Shown in pieces: positions 16,687-26,121 of a stretch of DNA of 64,000 nucleotides. Below the pieces are notes generated by a model that was not told the origin of the DNA, did no database searches, and was given only the letters and a program-made list of their open reading frames with translations. The stretch comes from Paludibacteraceae bacterium (GTDB taxonomy: Bacteria > Bacteroidota > Bacteroidia > Bacteroidales > Paludibacteraceae), in the NCBI GenBank assembly GCA_017447875.1, contig JAFSMP010000028.1:17082-81081 (forward strand). Reading direction: 5' to 3'. Every line of letters begins with the position of its first letter. Position 1 is the first letter of the stretch. Both the position numbers and the translations under genes were made by a program.

Positions 16687-18327
16687 ATGAATAAACCCAT
16701 TATTTATCAACTCTTCCCTCGCTTGTTCGCCAACTACAACGAGACACGCAAACATGACGGGAGCAAGGAAGAGAACGGTTGCGGCCGATTTGTCGATATC
16801 AACGAGCGTGCGCTCAAGTCCATTGTGGACTTGGGTGTTACGCACGTTTGGTACACCGGCGTGATCCGTCACGCAACCGCTGAATATAATAACCCTGCCA
16901 TCACCAAAGGCAAAGCCGGTTCGCCGTACGCCATCACCGACTATTACGATGTCGATCCGGATCTGGCGAAGAACGTGGATAAGCGCATGGCGGAGTTCGA
17001 AGACCTTGTCAAGCGCACCCATGCGGCCGGGCTGGACGTGATCATCGACTTCGTGCCGAACCATGTCAGCCGTGAGTACAAGAGTGCTTGCAAACCCGCG
17101 GGTGTGCTGGACTTAGGCGAGGGCGATCATCCCGAATGGGCGTTCTCACCGCTGAATAACTTCTATTACCTGCCCGGCGAGCGATTTACGATGGATAAGG
17201 ACCTACAGGGCTATGAGGAGTTTCCGGCGAAAGTGACAGGTAACGACTGCTTCACCTCCCATCCCGGAGTCAATGACTGGTACGAGACGGTTAAGTTGAA
17301 CTACGGCGTGTTCTACCAAGGCGGCGGAGAGAAACAGTTCAATCCGATCCCGAACACCTGGATCAAGATGCGTGATATCCTGCTCTTCTGGGCCGGCAAG
17401 GGTATCGACGGTGTCCGCGTCGATATGGCGGAGATGGTGCCGGTAGAGTTCTTTGCTTGGGCGATCGAGCAGGTGAAGAAGAAATATAAGAAGTTCATCT
17501 TCATCGGCGAGTGCTACGACCCGGGTAAGTATGACTCGTATCTGGCAGCCGGTTTTGACTACCTGTACGACAAAGTAGGCATGTACGACTACCTGCGCGG
17601 CGTGACCAGCAAAGGTTGGCCGGCGTCCGGCATCACGAACCAATGGATGCAGCACGGCGACGCGCGTATCAAGCATATGCTGTATTTCCTCGAGAACCAC
17701 GACGAGCAACGACTCGCCAGCGGTTTCTTCTCCGGCGACGGCCGTTGTGCCGAACCCGCGATGATCGTCACGGCTACGCTCAACCAGTGTCCCGTCATGA
17801 TCTACTCCGGTCAGGAGTTAGGAGAACGAGGCATGGATATGGAAGGTTTCTCCGGCATCGACGGTCGTACCACGATCTTCGATTACTGGGGAGTGAAGAG
17901 TCTGCAAGCTTGGGCGAACAAGGGTAAGTTCGACGGAGCGAAGATGTCCGATGCGCAACGCGAGATACGGTCGTTCTATCAGAAACTGCTGACCCTGGCG
18001 CGCGACAGCAAAGCGATCCAGAAAGGCGCGATGTACGATATCACTTATGCGCAAGGAGAGGGCTTCGACAAACAGCAACATTATGCGTTCCTGCGACATA
18101 TCAAAGGCGAGACACTGCTGGTAGTGGTTAATTTCCACGACCGCGAACAACTAATACGCGTGCGCGTTCCTAATGATGCTTTTGTCTATCTGGGACTCGG
18201 AGGAAAGGCCAAAGCCACGGCTACGGACCTGCTGAGAGGTGAGAAACAAACGATCCACTTCGTGCCCGACGGTGAGATAGAGATCGTGCTGCCGGCATGG
18301 AAGGGGGCAATACTCAAAATCCGGTGA
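16687..18327 (+). CDS. Cytoplasmic GH13 alpha-amylase-family glycosidase
   Basis: Alpha-glucan hydrolase or transferase with no signal peptide, so it should act inside the cell on glycogen or imported maltodextrins. 546 residues with the (beta/alpha)8 motifs: region I DFVPNHVS near 120, nucleophile Asp in GVRVDMAEM near 245, acid/base Glu in FIGECYD near 273, and region IV ENHDEQR near 337. A C-terminal beta-domain (VVVNFHDREQLIRVRV) follows. The pattern HATAEYNNPAITKGKAGSPYA is unusual for classical amylases. Downstream of pta-ackA and possibly co-transcribed; fits with glgP and glycogen synthase. Confidence 0.88.
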   Translation: MNKPIIYQLFPRLFANYNETRKHDGSKEENGCGRFVDINERALKSIVDLGVTHVWYTGVIRHATAEYNNPAITKGKAGSPYAITDYYDVDPDLAKNVDKRMAEFEDLVKRTHAAGLDVIIDFVPNHVSREYKSACKPAGVLDLGEGDHPEWAFSPLNNFYYLPGERFTMDKDLQGYEEFPAKVTGNDCFTSHPGVNDWYETVKLNYGVFYQGGGEKQFNPIPNTWIKMRDILLFWAGKGIDGVRVDMAEMVPVEFFAWAIEQVKKKYKKFIFIGECYDPGKYDSYLAAGFDYLYDKVGMYDYLRGVTSKGWPASGITNQWMQHGDARIKHMLYFLENHDEQRLASGFFSGDGRCAEPAMIVTATLNQCPVMIYSGQELGERGMDMEGFSGIDGRTTIFDYWGVKSLQAWANKGKFDGAKMSDAQREIRSFYQKLLTLARDSKAIQKGAMYDITYAQGEGFDKQQHYAFLRHIKGETLLVVVNFHDREQLIRVRVPNDAFVYLGLGGKAKATATDLLRGEKQTIHFVPDGEIEIVLPAWKGAILKIR

Positions 18328-18334
18328 TTTTGAG

Positions 18335-18369
18335 TGATTGAAGATTTAAGAATTAAGAATTTAGATTTT
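18335..18369. repeat. Five 7-bp tandem units before the UbiA gene
   Basis: TGATTGA, AGATTTA, AGAATTA, AGAATTT, AGATTTT in succession. The same unit family occurs at 26101-26135. Confidence 0.8.
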
Positions 18370-18385
18370 GGAAACATTTAAAGAC

Positions 18386-19330
18386 ATGATGCGTTTGGTG
18401 AGGTGGAGCAATCTGCTCTTCCTCGCCGCGCTGATATGGATCATGGAGAAATGGGTAGCGGTACCGATACTGGACGCTGTCGCGTTCGGAGAACAGTTAC
18501 CGGGTTACTTGCTGCTTCTGCTTATTCTGGCTACCGTTTGTATCGCAGCCGGAGGATACGTCATCAATGACTATTTCGATGTGAAGATCGACCGGATCAA
18601 CCGTCCGGACGAACTGATCGTCACCAACACCGTCTCCAAACCGACGGCGATGAAGTTGAGTATCGGTCTGAGTGCCTTCGGCATCCTCTGCGGCATGGCC
18701 ACTGCATGGTTACTGCGCAGTATGACTTTAGGCATGCTCTTTGTCATCATTCCCGGTTTACTGTGGTTCTACTCTTCGAGTTACAAACGGCTGCTGCTCA
18801 TCGGTAATATCACGATCGCCCTGCTGGCAGCGATGACACCGCTGATCGTTGCAATGACGAACGTCGCTTATCTACACTTGCATTACGCAGCCGTGTTGCC
18901 ATATGTCTCGCTGGAACATGACCTGTACGCATGGCTCGGAGGCTTCGCCCTCTTTGCGTTCCTGCTGACCTGGATTCGGGAGGTCATCAAAGATATGCAG
19001 GACCAGATGGGAGACCGCGAATACGAGTGTCACTCGCTGCCCGTTGTATGGGGAGAACTATGGACGAAGATCTTCGTCACCGGACTCATCGTCTTCACGC
19101 TGCTCGTCATCGGGCATCTATGGTATCGCGTCCTACCCTTCCCCACCGGTTGGTTAAGCCTCAGCACACGTTATATCGCATTCGGAATCGTGACACCGTT
19201 ACTCGGTGTACTCGGTTTGCTGTGGGCCGCGAAGATACCGTCCGATTACAAAACATGCCAGCAACTCGTTAAGTTCACGATGTTGCTGGGCATGCTCTAC
19301 AGTTTCTGTATTCTCAGAGGTCTGGCGTAG
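18386..19330 (+). CDS. UbiA-family prenyltransferase
   Basis: Integral membrane enzyme that joins a prenyl chain to an acceptor; substrate not evident. The two Mg-diphosphate motifs are present: NDYFDVKIDRINRPDE and, later, DMQDQMGDREYE. Eight or nine hydrophobic segments are visible. I start it at ATG 18386; a TTG at 18368, formed by the upstream heptad array, would add six residues. In Bacteroidetes such stand-alone genes are often labelled geranylgeranylglycerol-phosphate geranylgeranyltransferase-like, and this copy has no menaquinone genes beside it. The stop codon is directly adjacent to the stop of the convergent gene at 19331. Confidence 0.88.
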   Translation: MMRLVRWSNLLFLAALIWIMEKWVAVPILDAVAFGEQLPGYLLLLLILATVCIAAGGYVINDYFDVKIDRINRPDELIVTNTVSKPTAMKLSIGLSAFGILCGMATAWLLRSMTLGMLFVIIPGLLWFYSSSYKRLLLIGNITIALLAAMTPLIVAMTNVAYLHLHYAAVLPYVSLEHDLYAWLGGFALFAFLLTWIREVIKDMQDQMGDREYECHSLPVVWGELWTKIFVTGLIVFTLLVIGHLWYRVLPFPTGWLSLSTRYIAFGIVTPLLGVLGLLWAAKIPSDYKTCQQLVKFTMLLGMLYSFCILRGLA

Positions 19331-20887
19331 TTATTTCAACGCTATCACCTGCGCTTCCTGATTATTCATTCCCGGCATGGTTCGTCCCACGCCGGCGTTG
19401 ATGTAGGTAGGATCACAAACGACATACTTGCGGTTCTTGTACGTCAGGTAATCGCCGCGCTCGTCATTATTGAATCCTACGGCTGCAGCCAGGTGACCCG
19501 GATAGTACAGCAGTACCACATCCAGTCCTACCAGGTCACGCACCAGACGCGAGAAGAGGATAGCACGGTCTTCGCAGTCGCAATACGGATAGTACAGCGT
19601 CTCTTGCGCAAAGAACGCACGGTCATGTCCCCATACATCATCATCGACCTTATAGGTGAACGCCGTCTGTACCCAGTTGAGGATCAGTTCCACCTGTTGC
19701 CGCTCCGGTGCACCGGCTATCGCTTTCTGAAGAGAAGGATAGAGGCTGCTCTTGATGGACTTATCCAGCGGTGTATTGGCGTAGGCTGCCCAACGGGTGG
19801 TGTAATCGCCTTTATAGCACGCCTGCGGATAGGTATTGAAGAAATCGATCAGGTTCTTATTCACGCTCGTAGCAGCGGTGATACCTTTCTTCGAACTGAG
19901 GGTACGTTTTTGCGTAGGATCACTGGTGAACTTAGGCAACTGCGCAATCTGCATCGACAGCGATTTCTCCTTGCCGTACTTCGACTCGCAGATATGCATC
20001 TTGGTGTTCTTGTCTCCGCTGACGATGTAAAACTTCGTACCGTCTAACACGAAATACTTGTAGCCGTAGATGTCATACACACTGGCTACCAGCAGTTGTA
20101 ATTTACCGTTGTTATTTCCAAGACGGATACGATATCCGCTCTGCACCATCAGGAAAGCCTGCGCCAGCGTTGCTTCATTCGACTTGCCGTATTGTTTCTC
20201 GCAAGCCTGGCGCAACAGATCCATATACGCCCAATCGCAAAGCGCATTCCCCTTACGGGCATCGAGCGCCGTCTTGACCGTGATGTCATATTTGCTGTCC
20301 GACAACGCCTGCCATGCATCGGCTATACTGTTCTCGTCCGCACCTTTGAGTTTCAAGTTATCGTTCTGCGGAAAACCGATAGTAACCAATGCTCCGTAAT
20401 AGCCGACAGACACTTTCTTATACGGCTCTTCCTTCGGTTGCACAGGAGCAATCGGTTCCGGTGCAGGTGTCGGTTCCGGCAAGACGATCACGATCGGCTT
20501 CACGGCAATAGGCACCGGTGCTGGTTCCAATCCTTGCTTGGGCACGTCCAAAGAAGATATATCTTCCTTCACAACCGGTTCTTCCGTCGGCTCCGCAGGA
20601 GCAGGTGTCGGTTCCTCGGTCGGTCCTTCGTACACCACCGGTTCTACCGTTGGCTCCTCTTTCGGTTCTTCAGCCTCATAAGCAGGAAACTCCTGCCATG
20701 CACGGCGCATGAACTCCGCGTACTCCTCGTTGACACGTTTGCGGAACTTATCGAACTCAGCCTGCTGGTCGTCTTTGAACTGGTTGAACTGCGCAGCCTG
20801 TTGCCGGCGGAACTGCTCAAAAGCGTCCACCTGCGCAGTGACAGGAATAACTGCCGCAAGGGCAAGGATAAACAATATCTTTCTCAT
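19331..20887 (-). CDS. Secreted transglutaminase-like (papain-fold) protein with Pro/Glu-rich linker
   Basis: 518 residues. Signal peptide 1-18; residues 20-65 are a Gln/Phe/Lys-rich coiled region (QFRRQQAAQFNQFKDDQQAE); residues 68-150 are a Pro/Glu/Thr/Val linker rich in EEP and PTP repeats; the rest is globular. A transglutaminase-like core near 420-500 has Cys in YPYCDCEDRA, His in YYPGHLAAAV and Asp in VVCDPTYI, a complete catalytic triad in order. Likely a periplasmic or surface peptidase or amide-processing enzyme. Last gene of a three-gene envelope operon running from 22061; convergent with the UbiA gene with no spacer. Confidence 0.8.
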   Translation of the reverse strand: MRKILFILALAAVIPVTAQVDAFEQFRRQQAAQFNQFKDDQQAEFDKFRKRVNEEYAEFMRRAWQEFPAYEAEEPKEEPTVEPVVYEGPTEEPTPAPAEPTEEPVVKEDISSLDVPKQGLEPAPVPIAVKPIVIVLPEPTPAPEPIAPVQPKEEPYKKVSVGYYGALVTIGFPQNDNLKLKGADENSIADAWQALSDSKYDITVKTALDARKGNALCDWAYMDLLRQACEKQYGKSNEATLAQAFLMVQSGYRIRLGNNNGKLQLLVASVYDIYGYKYFVLDGTKFYIVSGDKNTKMHICESKYGKEKSLSMQIAQLPKFTSDPTQKRTLSSKKGITAATSVNKNLIDFFNTYPQACYKGDYTTRWAAYANTPLDKSIKSSLYPSLQKAIAGAPERQQVELILNWVQTAFTYKVDDDVWGHDRAFFAQETLYYPYCDCEDRAILFSRLVRDLVGLDVVLLYYPGHLAAAVGFNNDERGDYLTYKNRKYVVCDPTYINAGVGRTMPGMNNQEAQVIALK

Positions 20888-20902
20888 AAGGTAAGGGTGT
20901 TA

Positions 20903-21412
20903 TTATTCTTTTCGGAAATTATAGTTCGAGCGGTTGTTCGTCTCCGCAATCGCCACGTTGGCACTATCCATGACGGTCAGACGGTACGTGTGCGCAATAG
21001 GCACATCGCGGAAGTCCATGGTAGAGAACTCCGTGAGGGTGTCATTCGACTTATTCCAGCGAAACCAACCGTTACCATGGTAACCCAAGTCCTCCTCCAT
21101 CACGTCATCCGACTCGTCCCACTCTTTGCCCCAGTAATGCCCTTCGCCGTCCGGGTCATCGTAATAGACCTTATGCCATCCGGGATTCTCCAGACAACTC
21201 CAACGTCCCACCATCAGCGGGTCAGCAGGAGGTGCCTCTTCTTCCCAGAAGACGACATTATTCGTGCCATGCTCCGGAAACTCATCTTCCTGCGCCTCCA
21301 CCTCTTCCGGCTCTTGCGGCTGCTGCGACTGATAATAATACCACACCGCACAACCAATCGCAGCTACGACCGCCAGCGCACAAACGATGATAATGAGTAC
21401 TCGTTTCTTCAT
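20903..21412 (-). CDS. Membrane-anchored hypothetical protein, Glu/Pro-rich stalk
   Basis: 169 residues, family not recognised. Residues 4-27 are one transmembrane or uncleaved signal segment (VLIIIVCALAVVAAIGCAVW), followed by an acidic stalk (QQPQEPEEVEAQEDEFPEHG) and a Trp/Tyr/Gly-rich domain (GRWSCLENPGWHKVYYDD) that resembles a lipocalin-like 'cost of product' fold, judged only by its GxW-type opening. It lies between the 195-residue protein and the transglutaminase-like protein and should share their promoter. Confidence 0.55.
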   Translation of the reverse strand: MKKRVLIIIVCALAVVAAIGCAVWYYYQSQQPQEPEEVEAQEDEFPEHGTNNVVFWEEEAPPADPLMVGRWSCLENPGWHKVYYDDPDGEGHYWGKEWDESDDVMEEDLGYHGNGWFRWNKSNDTLTEFSTMDFRDVPIAHTYRLTVMDSANVAIAETNNRSNYNFRKE

Positions 21413-21435
21413 GTCTCAATGTTTTGTTTTCTCCG

Positions 21436-22023
21436 TTATTTCGTATCCAGATGTTTGTTCACTGCATCATAACGTAGACGAAGCAAACCTACCATCTCCG
21501 GACGAACATTATGCTTCACTATTCCGTGAAGATGCGTGTTGACACCCACTGCCGCTATCGGCTCCGCCAATAACTCCTCCAGATCCGCTGCGTACATGAA
21601 ATGCAGGTGAACCGGCTTATGCGCCTGCAATACCTCAAACGGCGGCGTATTCAGATACGTATCCTGCGCCGTGTTGTCATACAAGATGGAGTCTCCGTTA
21701 GGACGATAGAAACAGATAGTATCCGGCTTGGGAAGATAAATAGGGTGTAACCAATTGTAATGCAACTGATAATGCTCCTCTCCCGTCTTGAATTTATACC
21801 CCTCAATACGGCAGAGCGAGAAAACCTGCTCGGATACAATCACGTTATACACCATGTCGGAATAGGCATGACAAACGTACATCGAATCCGGGTACGGATC
21901 CTCGTACACTTCCGGTAATGCCTTCGTCTGAATCTTCGCATAAGCAAATCCGATACATCCGATCAATAGACCGATCATCACAAAGAAGATGATAGATAAG
22001 GTCTTCCTAACTTTCTTTTTCAT
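21436..22023 (-). CDS. Membrane-anchored hypothetical protein
   Basis: 195 residues, not recognised. One N-terminal transmembrane segment (SIIFFVMIGLLIGCIGFAYA, about residues 9-29) then an extracytoplasmic domain with many Tyr and His residues (HYQLHYNWLHPIYLPKPDT). No catalytic motif is apparent. First gene after the promoter at 22061-22092 and upstream of two other envelope proteins, so a role in the cell envelope is an inference from context. Confidence 0.55.
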   Translation of the reverse strand: MKKKVRKTLSIIFFVMIGLLIGCIGFAYAKIQTKALPEVYEDPYPDSMYVCHAYSDMVYNVIVSEQVFSLCRIEGYKFKTGEEHYQLHYNWLHPIYLPKPDTICFYRPNGDSILYDNTAQDTYLNTPPFEVLQAHKPVHLHFMYAADLEELLAEPIAAVGVNTHLHGIVKHNVRPEMVGLLRLRYDAVNKHLDTK

Positions 22024-22060
22024 TATCGTAGATTTTTAGGGTTAAAAACTATTTTGCGTG

Positions 22061-22092
22061 CAAAGGTACAACATTTTTTCCGATTATGCAAA
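22061..22092 (-). promoter_or_regulatory. Promoter of the 22023-19331 operon
   Basis: Minus strand TTTG at 22092-22089 and TACCTTTG at 22068-22061, 20 bp apart. Confidence 0.8.
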
Positions 22093-22128
22093 TAAAATGA
22101 GCAAATAATTGTATAAAATGCTTTTTTT

Positions 22129-22160
22129 CTTGCAGATTTCAAAAAAAAATCGTAAATTTG
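22129..22160 (+). promoter_or_regulatory. Promoter of the four-domain secreted protein
   Basis: CTTG at 22129-22132 and TAAATTTG at 22153-22160, 20 bp apart, A9 in the spacer. Confidence 0.75.
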
Positions 22161-22202
22161 CAGCGAATTTTATAAGGAATATTTCTTAATCCATATACAA
22201 TC

Positions 22203-24425
22203 ATGAACAAATCCGTACTCTTATCCGTTCTGCTAGTGGTAGCGGCAGGTATGCAGGCACAGGCGTTTCTCGGTGACATCGCGGAACCGACCAGCAAGCA
22301 TCGTTTGACCATCTCTTCCTCCAAAGCAGATGCCAAACACTCCTACAACGGTCCGAATGCTGAGATGCTCCGCATGGCGGCTTATTATCAATCCAACGGC
22401 GGTATCTCCCTTGGAGGCGCGGCGCAAGGACTGATCGGTCATGACGACCACGGATATGCCACGTTCCGTCTGAACAAGCAATATGCCAAACTGTCGTTCT
22501 GGGTGGCTTCCGGTCAGTATAACGGCGGCATGAAAGGCAAGTCGATTCTGACGGTACACGCGGATGGCAGACGAGTGTACGACAAGCCTGTCTTCAACTA
22601 TGACGAACCGCGATTTGTAGAACTGGACGTGAGCGGAGCTGATTCCGTCTCGTTCCGCCTGCAGATTGGCGAGATAGATGTCAACCTGGCACAACTGCAG
22701 GTATGGAAAGAGGGGAAGGACGTCGTGCAACCTCCATTGCGTCCGGCGTTACCGGAAGGCAAAGTGAAGTTGGTGGATCAACTGGAGATGTACTACTCCG
22801 ACGGGTCGGTATCAACGGTGGATAAGATCAGTATCGGACGGTATAATTTCAACAACGGTCTCCAGTTACAGACCTACGAACGTCTGACAGACAGTTCGAC
22901 GGGCGATGCTTTCTTCTGGTTGCAGAAAAAATACGACAAGATCTCCTTCATCGTCGGTCCGCGGGATAACAAGAGTTCCAACGCCTCCGCATGGCTGGTG
23001 GTGTACGGCGACAAGAATAAGATCCTCTATGAGGATATCGTCAAGCAGACAGACTTGCCGCGACAAGTGGTGATCGACGTGAAGAACCAAGAGCGTGTCC
23101 GGTTCAGTTGCGAGATGCGGGCCAGCGAGTCCTTGGGCGGTATCACGTTCGGCGCCGTGGAGATTTACGCTTACCCAAAAGGCGATCGGTCCGTACCCAA
23201 AGAGGGACTGGTCAATCTTAACAAAGACAAGATATCCAAACTGCCGTCTCCTTGCGCACTCATGTCGAACATACAACCCTACTCCGTGCATGGCTTTGCC
23301 GACCCGGACGCGGTACGGTTCACCGGTACGTCTTCGTATATCACCTTCTCGATGGGCGGAGAGAAATTCAGCGAAGGACTGATCCTTACCACCGGTAAGA
23401 AACTGCTGGGCGACAAGGTCGAAGCATATATGAATTTCGACGTAGGCGGTGAGTTTGACTACGTGTCCTTCTATGCCGGAATGCTCACCAAACACCGGGT
23501 TCTGAATGACGACCGGATACTGGTATTCGCGGATGACAAGTTGGTACTGGACACGATGATTTACTGCATGTCTGCCAATCAGTATTTCGAAGTGCCTATT
23601 CATAAATGCCGTATCCTGAAATTCGCCAAACGGGGCAATAACAGCGACAAACAATGTTACATCGGTGTGGGTGACATCGCCCTCTACCGCGGCAAGCCGG
23701 TGAAGAATGACCTGTTCTACCACGAGCGACCGGACTTCCCGGATGAGATAGACTTGATTGACCTGTGCGAGAAACCGTATTTCCATTATGTGGGACGGTA
23801 CTTGTCTTCGCTCACCAACTTCAATATCGATGACTGCTTCAAAGCAGGTGGTTCACGGCGGAACTATTTCCAGATGAAGGACGGTTCGCAGATATACAAA
23901 GGTGTGATGCTGGAGGCGAACGTACCGCTCGGTATCGAGCACGTGACAGTATCAGATGCCGTTTTGATGTTTGTCATGGGCGCAGGAAGTGCGATAAGCA
24001 GTAGCAACGTGAGTGCGTTCACCGGTGTGAGTGCCGGAGGCGGTTTGGCAGGGGGGATGGGTATATTACACCTGATGAACAATCGCAGTGGCGGACAGGC
24101 TTCCGTCGTGGCGTTCAACCCCTACGGCGAATACAAGACCCTCACCTTCTCCGTGGCAAACAAGAGCGAGTACTGGGATGATATGGACCGGCTCCTGCAC
24201 CTCGGTGACAGCATTGACCACCCCTTCGTACTCAATGTGTTTGCCGACCAGCGATTGGTGAAACAGGTAGAACTGACCAATAAGATGGAACCCCGGACCA
24301 TCACCGTGCCTATCCATAACTGCCATCAACTCGTGTTCTGGCTCGAGGCGGGTGACGTTCGTTCCGGACAGTTCGTGCTGTACGACATGACCGTAAGCAA
24401 AAAGAAATACGTAGAAAAGAAATAA
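22203..24425 (+). CDS. Secreted protein with four NPCBM-like beta-sandwich domains
   Basis: 740 residues with a signal peptide (MQAQA, about 1-22). Four related segments recur near residues 85-172, 225-315, 400-495 and 640-735. Each has a strand like KLSFWVAS / KISFIVGP / YVSFYAGM / TLTFSVAN, then an L-V-x-x-D-x-x-L-V-type strand (TVHADGRRVYD, LVVYGDKNKILYE, LVFADDKLVLD, NVFADQRLVKQ), then a xPRxVELDV-type strand and a closing VxLYD-type strand. This is the NPCBM/GH98-associated fold, here without any attached enzyme. It could bind glycans or serve as a surface scaffold. A Gly/Ser/Ala-rich, hydrophobic segment near 590-630 (GAGSAISSSNVSAFTGVS) separates domains 3 and 4. Confidence 0.7.
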   Translation: MNKSVLLSVLLVVAAGMQAQAFLGDIAEPTSKHRLTISSSKADAKHSYNGPNAEMLRMAAYYQSNGGISLGGAAQGLIGHDDHGYATFRLNKQYAKLSFWVASGQYNGGMKGKSILTVHADGRRVYDKPVFNYDEPRFVELDVSGADSVSFRLQIGEIDVNLAQLQVWKEGKDVVQPPLRPALPEGKVKLVDQLEMYYSDGSVSTVDKISIGRYNFNNGLQLQTYERLTDSSTGDAFFWLQKKYDKISFIVGPRDNKSSNASAWLVVYGDKNKILYEDIVKQTDLPRQVVIDVKNQERVRFSCEMRASESLGGITFGAVEIYAYPKGDRSVPKEGLVNLNKDKISKLPSPCALMSNIQPYSVHGFADPDAVRFTGTSSYITFSMGGEKFSEGLILTTGKKLLGDKVEAYMNFDVGGEFDYVSFYAGMLTKHRVLNDDRILVFADDKLVLDTMIYCMSANQYFEVPIHKCRILKFAKRGNNSDKQCYIGVGDIALYRGKPVKNDLFYHERPDFPDEIDLIDLCEKPYFHYVGRYLSSLTNFNIDDCFKAGGSRRNYFQMKDGSQIYKGVMLEANVPLGIEHVTVSDAVLMFVMGAGSAISSSNVSAFTGVSAGGGLAGGMGILHLMNNRSGGQASVVAFNPYGEYKTLTFSVANKSEYWDDMDRLLHLGDSIDHPFVLNVFADQRLVKQVELTNKMEPRTITVPIHNCHQLVFWLEAGDVRSGQFVLYDMTVSKKKYVEKK

Positions 24426-24438
24426 CAATCCATTGATA

Positions 24439-24921
24439 ATGAAAAAACACCTTTTAGCAATCCTCGTGTGTGCGTTGGCGCTCACGGGATGCACGAGCAA
24501 ACCCTCGAAAGTGGAGCAGTACCGCGCGGAGAAACACGTGCGGGACTCCGTGGCATTGGTTGAACAAGAACGAAGTCTGGCGTATTACCAAGAGCAAATG
24601 GAACTGCTCACGGCGCAGGCGGACTCGTTACTGCCGCTGTTCAAGTACGAGAAAAACGAAAAGTACCAGGATCACGGACATTATGTGGCGACCGGCAAAG
24701 ACGGCTTGCGTGTGATGGTCAGTGACGACGGTACGGGATCGATCCTGATGTACCGCTATGGCAAACGCATTGAGTCGTCGGATGATCCGATGGTGGCACG
24801 TGCGCAACATCTGCTTATCGTCATGCATGACCTCAAAGAAATGGAAAAAAGGATCACGCACACCTCATTAGAAGTGCAAAAATACCAAAAAAGACTGCAA
24901 AACGACGCAAATAAGCAATAA
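24439..24921 (+). CDS. Small lipoprotein
   Basis: 160 residues. Lipobox LTGC after a hydrophobic stretch (HLLAILVCALA), so it is lipid-anchored in the envelope. The mature part is helical and charged (SLAYYQEQMELLTAQADSLLPLFKYEKNEKYQ), followed by a short beta segment (GLRVMVSDDGTGSILMYRYG) and a C-terminal helix. No known family recognised. I prefer the ATG at 24439 over a TTG two codons earlier. It is 13 bp after the four-domain secreted protein and probably works with it. Confidence 0.7.
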   Translation: MKKHLLAILVCALALTGCTSKPSKVEQYRAEKHVRDSVALVEQERSLAYYQEQMELLTAQADSLLPLFKYEKNEKYQDHGHYVATGKDGLRVMVSDDGTGSILMYRYGKRIESSDDPMVARAQHLLIVMHDLKEMEKRITHTSLEVQKYQKRLQNDANKQ

Positions 24922-24923
24922 TA

Positions 24924-24955
24924 TTTGCAGATATGCAAAATTTTTTGTACCTTTG
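24924..24955 (+). promoter_or_regulatory. Promoter of the 24978-32585 gene run
   Basis: TTTG at 24924-24927 and TACCTTTG at 24948-24955, 20 bp apart; 22 bp to the ATG. Confidence 0.8.
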
Positions 24956-24977
24956 TGCGCTAATTTGAAAAAATACT

Positions 24978-25409
24978 ATGGCAGAAAGTAAGTACGAGAG
25001 CAAAATAACGTCTGCGCCGTGTTCTGCGCAGCAGATCTATCGCGTGTTGAGTAACCTGCAGAACCTCGAACGCGTGAAGGATCTGATTCCCAAAGATAAG
25101 ATACAAGAGATGGAGATCGAGCCGGACCGCGTACGAATGAAAGTGGACGGTCTGGCGCAGATGATCACCATCGCCATCGTGGACCGTATTGAGAACGACA
25201 CCGTCAAGTTCGGCGCGGAAGGTATACCGATGGACGCCAACTTCTGGATCCAGATGAAAGAGGTCAGCCCGACCGACACCCGTCTCAAACTGACCGTCAA
25301 GGCAGATATCCCGTTTATGTTCAAGTTCATGATCGAGAAGAAACTGCAAACGGGTTTGGACCAGGCAGCGGATATGTTGGCGCAGTTCCCGTACGCGATG
25401 TGGCAGTAA
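24978..25409 (+). CDS. SRPBCC (START-like) domain protein
   Basis: 143 residues, cytoplasmic. The order strand-helix-strands-helix with the opening KYESKITSAPCSAQQIYRVLSN and closing C-terminal helix (EKKLQTGLDQAADMLAQFPY) fits the SRPBCC/polyketide-cyclase fold, which binds hydrophobic ligands in a groove. Common as the first gene of metabolic operons in Bacteroidetes; ligand unknown. It starts the run leading into psd and nfnBA. Confidence 0.75.
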   Translation: MAESKYESKITSAPCSAQQIYRVLSNLQNLERVKDLIPKDKIQEMEIEPDRVRMKVDGLAQMITIAIVDRIENDTVKFGAEGIPMDANFWIQMKEVSPTDTRLKLTVKADIPFMFKFMIEKKLQTGLDQAADMLAQFPYAMWQ

Positions 25410-25431
25410 TTCCGAATAATCAGAAAAGATA

Positions 25432-26121
25432 ATGAAAACTCCGAAAATTCACAGAGAAGGGCGCGGACTGATCGTCGGCACGGTGCTGTTGCTCTTTATT
25501 GTTAATGTGCCGATATATCTGTTCGTACAACCCCATTGGGTATTTGCCATCACGCTCATCCTGACGGCTATGCTGTTGGTGTTCGTCACCTATTTCTTCC
25601 GCAACCCCATACGTATCCTGGAAATCGATGATCCGAATTTCATCATCGCGCCGGCAGACGGTCGTGTGGTAGTGGTAGAACCGACCGAGGAGAACGAGTA
25701 TTTCCATGAACGCAAACTGCAAGTGTCGATTTTCATGTCGCCCTTCAACGTCCATGCCAACTGGTATCCGATAGAAGGAAACATCCTCGTTTCCAAGCAC
25801 CAGAAAGGTCGTCACAAAGGTGCATGGTTGCCTAAGTCCAGCACCGAAAACGAGCGTTCGCTGGTAGTCATTGAGACGCCGAACAAAGTGCAGATCGCTG
25901 TTCGTCAGATCGCCGGAGCCATGGCGCGTCGTATCGTGACCTACGCCAGACCCGGTCATCAGGCGCACCGGAACACGCACCTGGGATTCATCAAACTCGG
26001 CTCGCGTGTCGATATGTACCTGCCGCTGGATACAGAGATGTTCGTGGCGGTTGGTGAACATGTGCGTGGCAACGAAACCGTTATCGGAAGGCTTTCCGAT
26101 GAATTGAAGAATGAAGATTGA
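25432..26121 (+). CDS. psd: Phosphatidylserine decarboxylase, short (type 2) form
   Basis: Produces phosphatidylethanolamine at the inner membrane. 229 residues. Two transmembrane segments in the first 55 residues (LIVGTVLLLFIVNVPIYLFV and ITLILTAMLLVFVTYFF), then APADGRVVVVE near 72, FMSPFNVHANWYP near 102, and the self-cleavage site LGSR near 188, where Gly-Ser is processed to give the pyruvoyl group. The 22-bp gap before it holds a 9-mer repeat of the AATAATC family (ATTCCGAAT, AATCAGAAA). The C-terminal ELKNED is encoded by a heptad repeat array. Confidence 0.92.
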   Translation: MKTPKIHREGRGLIVGTVLLLFIVNVPIYLFVQPHWVFAITLILTAMLLVFVTYFFRNPIRILEIDDPNFIIAPADGRVVVVEPTEENEYFHERKLQVSIFMSPFNVHANWYPIEGNILVSKHQKGRHKGAWLPKSSTENERSLVVIETPNKVQIAVRQIAGAMARRIVTYARPGHQAHRNTHLGFIKLGSRVDMYLPLDTEMFVAVGEHVRGNETVIGRLSDELKNED

